DNA from: Limimaricola soesokkakensis
Lineage (GTDB): Bacteria; Pseudomonadota; Alphaproteobacteria; Rhodobacterales; Rhodobacteraceae
Assembly: GCF_900172345.1 (NCBI RefSeq)
Contig: NZ_FWFY01000003.1
Coordinates: forward strand, 186,001-250,000
Length of the DNA stretch: 64,000 bases
Reading direction: 5' to 3'
Shown here: one piece after another, positions 59,990-64,000 of the stretch
How positions within the stretch are numbered: the first letter of the stretch is position 1
Layout of the letters: each line of letters starts with the position of its first letter
The notes under the pieces: model-generated
Databases searched by the model: none
What the model was told of the DNA's origin: nothing
Seen by the model: the letters and a program-made list of their open reading frames with translations, nothing else
Program-made: the position numbers and the translations under genes

Positions 59990-61661
59990 CAGCCCGCTCC
60001 CGCTTCGCCTCTTGCTCGGGGTAGAGCACGGCCTTGAATGGCTCGGCCCCGAGCCGGCGATAGGCGGCGAGGAAGGTCTCTTCCGGCCCCGAACGCAGGT
60101 CGAGATAGCCCAGCACCAGGCGCTCGATCGCGGGCACGATCTCTTCGGCCGAGAAACCGGGGCCGGCGCGCTCGCCGATGCTCGCGGTCTCGTCGCCCGA
60201 ACCGCCCAGCGTCACCTGATAGTTTTCGACGCCCGCGCGATCGAGTCCGAGGATGCCGATATGGCCGACATGGTGATGGCCGCAGGCGTTGATGCAGCCC
60301 GAGATCTTGATCTTGAGCGGACCCACGTCATGCTCGAGCTTCAGCTCCTCGAAGCGTAGCGCGATCTGTTGCGCCACCGGGATCGAGCGGGCCGTGGCCA
60401 GCGCGCAGTAATCCATGCCCGGGCAGGCGATGATGTCCGAGACCAGCCCGATATTGGCCGCGGCGAGGTCATGCTCGCGCAGCTTGGCGTGAAGCGCCGG
60501 CAGGTCCGACTTGTGGACATGCGGGATGATCACGTTCTGCTCGTGGCTGATGCGCAGCTCATTGTGCCCGTAGAGATCGGCGAGGTCGGCCAGCACCCGC
60601 ATCTGCTCGGCGGTGGCATCGCCCGGCGTCTGGCCCGGCTTCTTGAGCGACACCGAGACGATGGCGTAGCCCTCGGCGCGGTGCTGCGCGAGGTTGGTAT
60701 CGGCCCAGCTGCGGAACAGCGGGTCGGCGGCATAGGCCGCGTCATAGGCCTCGACCGGCGCGTTGCGCCATGCGGGCGGGGCGAACTGGGCGCGGATCTC
60801 CTCGAACAGCTTCACGTCGACGCCCGAGAAGGCGGGCTTGGTGCGGGCGAACTGCTCGTTCACCGCGTCGCGGAAAGCGTCGAGACCGTTCTCGAAGACG
60901 GTGATCTTGATGCGCGCCTTGTACTTGTTGTCGCGCCGACCCATCAGGTTGTAGGCGGCGACGATCGCCTCGCAGTAGGGCAGCAGATCCTCCTGAGAGA
61001 CGAACTCCTCGATCACCTTGCCGATCATCGGGGTGCGCCCGAGGCCGCCACCGACCAACACCTTGTAGCCGATCTCGCCCTTGGCGTTCTCGACGATCTG
61101 GATGCCGATGTCGTGGGCCTGAATCACCGCGCGGTCATGCGCGGCGCCGGTCACGGCGATCTTGAACTTTCGCGGCAGGAACTGGAATTCCGGGTGATCG
61201 GTCGACCACTGGCGCAGCAGTTCGGCCACGGGGCGCGGATCGGCGATCTCGTCGGCAGCCGCGCCCGCGAAATGGTCGGCGGTCACGTTGCGGATCGTGT
61301 TGCCCGAGGTCTGGATCGCGTGAAGGCCGACATCGGCCAGCGCCTGCAGCATGTCCGGCACGTCGCGCAGGGCGGGCCAGTTGTACTGGATGTTCTGGCG
61401 CGTGGTGAAATGGCCATAGCCGCGATCCCACTTCTCGGCCAAGAGCGCCAGCGTGCGCATCTGGTCGGAATTCAGCGTGCCATAGGGAATCGCCACGCGC
61501 AGCATGTATGCGTGCAGCTGCAGGTAGAGGCCGTTCATCAGGCGAAGGGGACGGAACTCCTCCTCTTTGAGCGAGCCGTCGATCCGGCGCTCCACCTGGC
61601 CGCGGAACTGGTTCACGCGCTCTTGGACGAAGGCGCGGTCGAAGTCGTTGTAGTGATACAT
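59979..61661 (-). CDS. cysI: Siroheme sulfite reductase (nitrite/sulfite reductase), hemoprotein
   Basis: A 560-residue enzyme with two ferredoxin-like half-repeats. The 4Fe-4S/siroheme ligands are C-x5-C (C-P-G-M-D-Y-C) and C-x3-C (C-I-N-A-C-G-H-H) in the C-terminal half. It reduces sulfite to sulfide. The ATG at 61661 gives MYHYNDFDRAFVQERVNQF. It is 3 bp from the DUF2849 gene and overlaps cysH. Siroheme is required, yet no complete cysG is in this cluster. Confidence 0.95.
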   Translation of the reverse strand: MYHYNDFDRAFVQERVNQFRGQVERRIDGSLKEEEFRPLRLMNGLYLQLHAYMLRVAIPYGTLNSDQMRTLALLAEKWDRGYGHFTTRQNIQYNWPALRDVPDMLQALADVGLHAIQTSGNTIRNVTADHFAGAAADEIADPRPVAELLRQWSTDHPEFQFLPRKFKIAVTGAAHDRAVIQAHDIGIQIVENAKGEIGYKVLVGGGLGRTPMIGKVIEEFVSQEDLLPYCEAIVAAYNLMGRRDNKYKARIKITVFENGLDAFRDAVNEQFARTKPAFSGVDVKLFEEIRAQFAPPAWRNAPVEAYDAAYAADPLFRSWADTNLAQHRAEGYAIVSVSLKKPGQTPGDATAEQMRVLADLADLYGHNELRISHEQNVIIPHVHKSDLPALHAKLREHDLAAANIGLVSDIIACPGMDYCALATARSIPVAQQIALRFEELKLEHDVGPLKIKISGCINACGHHHVGHIGILGLDRAGVENYQVTLGGSGDETASIGERAGPGFSAEEIVPAIERLVLGYLDLRSGPEETFLAAYRRLGAEPFKAVLYPEQEAKRERADAA

Positions 61662-61663
61662 GC

Positions 61664-61963
61664 TCAGAGCTCCACCTGCTTGCCGTGGGCGTAGTTCGAC
61701 GGACCGCGGGTGCGGAAGGTTTCGCGAAAATGCGTGGGCTCGGGGCCCTCGGCGCCGGGCTTGGCATCGGCGAGATAGGGACCGACGACGATATCGGCCT
61801 GGCTTTGCGCCGCCAGCAGCCGCAGCTCGGCATGCGCCTCCTCGTCGATCAGCTCGGCCTCGCGCATGTCCGGAGTCCAGCGCCCGTCGGCGGTCAGCCA
61901 GACGGCGTCGCCCTCGAGAAGGCGGTTTGCGGTCACGACCTTGGGCGTGAACTTGCGGGGCAT
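61664..61963 (-). CDS. DUF2849 protein (sulfite reductase-associated)
   Basis: A 99-residue protein of the DUF2849 family, starting MPRKFTPKVVTANRLLEGDA with V-W-L-T-A-D-G-R-W-T. Members sit between siroheme synthase and cysI in alphaproteobacteria; function unknown. Here it is the first gene of the cluster, divergent from an Lrp regulator across 141 bp, so no cysG precedes it. Confidence 0.92.
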   Translation of the reverse strand: MPRKFTPKVVTANRLLEGDAVWLTADGRWTPDMREAELIDEEAHAELRLLAAQSQADIVVGPYLADAKPGAEGPEPTHFRETFRTRGPSNYAHGKQVEL

Positions 61964-62040
61964 GGCGCGATCTCCGTCCTGTGTTCTGCTGTCGATATAG
62001 GACAGATGTCTTGCTTTTGGCCACCCGTCCGGGCAGATAA

Positions 62041-62084
62041 GGAATGCGTGTTCTTCTGGAAGCCTTCCGGGGGACATGCGTTCC
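62041..62084. promoter_or_regulatory. Imperfect dyad before the Lrp gene (candidate autoregulatory operator)
   Basis: GGAATGCGTGT (62041-62051) and ACATGCGTTCC (62074-62084) match as inverted repeats at 9 of 11 positions, 22 bp apart, with an inner dyad GGAAG/CTTCC. It lies 21-64 bp upstream of the Lrp ATG, in the divergent region with the sulfur cluster, consistent with wrapping by Lrp (inference). Confidence 0.45.
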
Positions 62085-62104
62085 AAAACCGAGGAGTGCC
62101 GCGA

Positions 62105-62566
62105 ATGTCGTTCCAGCCTGACGAGATCGACCGGAAGATCCTGATCGAGTTGCAGCGCGACGCGGGTCGCTCGCTCGACGAGATCGCCAAATCGGTGGGC
62201 TCGTCCAAGACCCCGGTGTGGAACCGGATCCGCAAGATGCGCGAGCGCGGCATCATCGGCCCGCAGACCGTGGTGCTCGATGCCGAGGCGCTGGGCTTCG
62301 AGGCCTGCTTCTTCGTGCTGATCCGCACCTCGGCGCACGAAGCCGACTGGCAGGCCAAGTTCCTCGCCACGCTGCGCGACCGGCCCGAGGTGCAGGAGGC
62401 GCACCGGCTTGCGGGCGATATCGACTACATCCTGAAGGTGCGGGTGCGCAACGCGCGCGCCTATGACGCTTTCTACCAGGCGTTGATCGCCGAAGTGCGG
62501 GTGCAGAGCGTCACCGCGCTCCTGTCGATGGAGGAGATCAAGTCGACGGTGGCGCTGCCGCTGTGA
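62105..62566 (+). CDS. Lrp/AsnC family transcriptional regulator of the sulfur cluster
   Basis: A 153-residue Lrp protein starting MSFQPDEIDRKILIELQRDA. The HTH is R-S-L-D-E-I-A-K-S-V-G-S-S-K-T-P-V-W-N-R, and the C-terminal RAM domain follows. It is divergent from the DUF2849-cysIH cluster, the position where an Lrp regulator commonly controls these genes in alphaproteobacteria. The ligand may be a sulfur amino acid (inference). Confidence 0.93.
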   Translation: MSFQPDEIDRKILIELQRDAGRSLDEIAKSVGSSKTPVWNRIRKMRERGIIGPQTVVLDAEALGFEACFFVLIRTSAHEADWQAKFLATLRDRPEVQEAHRLAGDIDYILKVRVRNARAYDAFYQALIAEVRVQSVTALLSMEEIKSTVALPL

Positions 62567-62587
62567 TCGGCGGGCGGTGATCCGGCG

Positions 62588-63754
62588 TCAGAACGCGCGC
62601 ACCATCAGTCGCTCCAGCCCGTGGAAGTGGTAGAGGTCCGAGTAGCGCGGCTCTTTGGCCAGCGCCAGATCGGGGCATTGGCGCATCAGCAGGCTCAGCG
62701 CGCATTGCATCTCGAGCCGCGCCAGCGGCGCGCCCACGCAGAAATGGATGCCCGCGCCGAAGCCCAGATGCGCCGGGCCACGGCGCGTAGGATCGAAGCG
62801 GTGCGGGTCGGGATAGACCTCCGGGTCGCGGTTGGCCGCGCCCAAGAGGCAGGCGATGCGGTCGCCGCGCGAAAAGCGATGGCCGAAGATCTCCAGATCC
62901 TCGTAGACCCAGCGGGTGAACATGTGCAGCGGCGGGTCGAGCCGGACCAACTCCTCCACGCAGGGCCCGTCGATCTCGCGGTGGTCATGCATCAACAGGG
63001 TGCGCACCGCGTTGCCCAAGCTATGCACCGTCGCCTCGTGGCCCGCGTTCAGGAGCAGGATGCAGGTCGAGACCAGTTCTTCGGTGCTCAGCTTCTCGCC
63101 CTCCTGCTCGGCGGCGATCAGTTCCGAGATCAGGTCGTCGGCCGGATTGCGGCGCTTTTCGGCGATGTAGACCGCAAGGAAGTCACAGAAGGCCTGCGTC
63201 GCCATCTCGGCGGCGTCCTCCATCGAGCGAGTGCGCTTGGCCTGATACATGCCGACCATCGCGTTGGACCAGGCCAGCAGGTCGTCGGCCCGGCTTTCGG
63301 GCAGGCCCATGAGACGGGCGATGACGATCACAGGCACCTGTCGCGCATAGGCGTCGAGCAGGTCGAACGGACCCTGCGGAAAACCGTCGATCAGCCGGTG
63401 GCACAGCGCCTCGATCTCGGGCGCCAAGGCGTTGACGCGGCGCGAGGTGAAGGCGCGCAGTACCAGCCCGCGCAGCCGCGTATGGGCGGGCGGCTCCAGC
63501 TCAAGCATCGAATGCGCCTCGCAGGCATAGAAGGCGGCAAGATGCTGCGGAATCTCGGGCGCGCGCTCCAGCGGCACCTCGCGGCCCATGCGCCTGTCGC
63601 GCAGGATCGCGGAAACGGCGGCATGCGAGGTAGCGCAGGCCATGTCGTATTCGCTCCAGCGGAACAGCGGCCCCGCCGCCCGTGCCCGGTCATAGAACGG
63701 GTAGGGGTTCTGCACGAAGGCGGGCTCGGTCGGGGATTGGGACAATTCCTGCAT
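62588..63754 (-). CDS. Cytochrome P450
   Basis: A 388-residue soluble bacterial P450. The heme-binding loop F-G-A-G-I-H-F-C-V-G-A-P-L-A-R contains the cysteine ligand, the I-helix oxygen-activation motif is A-G-H-E-A-T and the K-helix E-x2-R is E-E-L-V-R. It resembles the CYP107-like group by eye. The ATG at 63754 gives MQELSQSPTEPAFVQNPYPF; the ORF start 63 bp upstream was rejected. No ferredoxin or reductase gene is adjacent, and the substrate is unknown. Confidence 0.92.
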   Translation of the reverse strand: MQELSQSPTEPAFVQNPYPFYDRARAAGPLFRWSEYDMACATSHAAVSAILRDRRMGREVPLERAPEIPQHLAAFYACEAHSMLELEPPAHTRLRGLVLRAFTSRRVNALAPEIEALCHRLIDGFPQGPFDLLDAYARQVPVIVIARLMGLPESRADDLLAWSNAMVGMYQAKRTRSMEDAAEMATQAFCDFLAVYIAEKRRNPADDLISELIAAEQEGEKLSTEELVSTCILLLNAGHEATVHSLGNAVRTLLMHDHREIDGPCVEELVRLDPPLHMFTRWVYEDLEIFGHRFSRGDRIACLLGAANRDPEVYPDPHRFDPTRRGPAHLGFGAGIHFCVGAPLARLEMQCALSLLMRQCPDLALAKEPRYSDLYHFHGLERLMVRAF

Positions 63755-63806
63755 GATCGGGAGGTTGGCCCGTGGCTCTGGCCTTGGCAAGCGCGCAGAC
63801 GATATG

Positions 63807-64000
63807 ATGCGCGTCATGGACGGGTCGCGGATCAGGCGGGCGCTGCGGGTGCTCGGATTTCTAGCACTGGTGGCGGCGCTGGCGCTGGCGGTGCAGCATT
63901 GGGGCTATCGCGCCGCGCTGTCCGAGATGTCGCGACGGGGCGCCTCGGATCTCGCGCTGGCTTCGGACAGGCTCACCAGCGAGTTGCAGCGCTACCGCCA
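63807..64000 (+). CDS. Sensor histidine kinase, DctB-like, N-terminal part (truncated by window edge)
   Basis: The first 64 codons are visible: MRVMDGSRIRRALRVLGFLA, then a membrane helix and W-G-Y-R-A-A-L-S-E-M-S-R-R-G-A-S-D-L-A-L-A-S-D-R-L-T-S-E-L-Q-R-Y-R. The R-R-G-x-x-x-L-x-L-x-x-x-x-L-x-x-E-L-x-R-Y segment is typical of the DctB periplasmic sensor start. ATGs at 63804 and 63816 are alternatives. Kinase domains lie beyond the window. It is divergent from the P450 gene across about 50 bp. Confidence 0.65.
   Translation, partial: MRVMDGSRIRRALRVLGFLALVAALALAVQHWGYRAALSEMSRRGASDLALASDRLTSELQRYR

Overview
This window is about 64 kb of high-GC chromosome. The organism is an aerobic alphaproteobacterium, most likely Rhodobacterales/Rhodobacteraceae. 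The evidence is the opgG-opgI-opgH-opgC operon, the DUF2849-cysI-cysH-DUF934-fpr sulfate-assimilation cluster with a divergent Lrp, the fused indolepyruvate:ferredoxin oxidoreductase, and many genes overlapping by ATGA or GTGA. No insertion sequence, prophage, integrase or CRISPR array is visible. It reads as ordinary core chromosome with catabolic operons.

Layout. 0-3 kb: a predicted DNA-repair pair (UdgX-like, cut by the window edge, and a radical SAM protein), a metallophosphatase, tRNA-Ser(GCT) and a small protein. 3-7 kb: a fused arylpyruvate:ferredoxin oxidoreductase with a divergent Lrp regulator. 7-17 kb: a minus-strand phenylacetate catabolic cluster paaG-I-K-X-A-B-C-D-E-Z-Y. 17-22.6 kb: divergently, a branched-chain-amino-acid-type (HAAT) ABC transporter and a DapA-family lyase. 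22.6-28.5 kb: a dipeptide-type ABC transporter. 28.7-33.7 kb: an unknown membrane protein, then nadABC. 33.7-38.4 kb: the opg operon. 38.5-43 kb: a PAS/HisKA_2 kinase, then an ectoine-hydrolase-like M24 protein with an ArgE-like deacetylase. 42.9-49.5 kb: copper handling (PCuAC, CopZ, CopA, CueR), interrupted by a TrpD-like protein, a shortened siroheme synthase and an L,D-transpeptidase. 49.5-53 kb: dnaB, pyrE, pyrC. 53-58 kb: an alpha/beta-hydrolase-like protein, a large OmpA-family protein, infC and a small anchored protein. 57.9-62.6 kb: sulfate assimilation. 62.6-64 kb: a cytochrome P450 and the start of a sensor kinase.

How the genes work together. The oxidoreductase next to paa would convert phenylpyruvate-type 2-oxoacids to arylacetyl-CoA, the substrate of PaaABCDE, so the 3-22 kb stretch may act as an aromatic amino acid/phenylacetate catabolic island with its own uptake system (inference). 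The beta-oxidation genes paaF, paaH and paaJ are not here. The copper genes form a standard CueR-controlled efflux unit. Sulfate assimilation uses a 4Fe-4S APS reductase and a siroheme sulfite reductase probably fed by the ferredoxin-NADP reductase. The siroheme gene usually expected in that cluster is absent; only a shortened CysG lies 15 kb away.

No wholly new system is obvious. The strongest leads are the oxidoreductase-paa-transporter linkage, the degenerate CysG, the DoeA-like/ArgE-like pair, a hydrolase-fold protein without a nucleophilic serine, and several clear regulatory elements: the ATA start of infC, a DnaA box upstream of dnaB, and a CueR operator.
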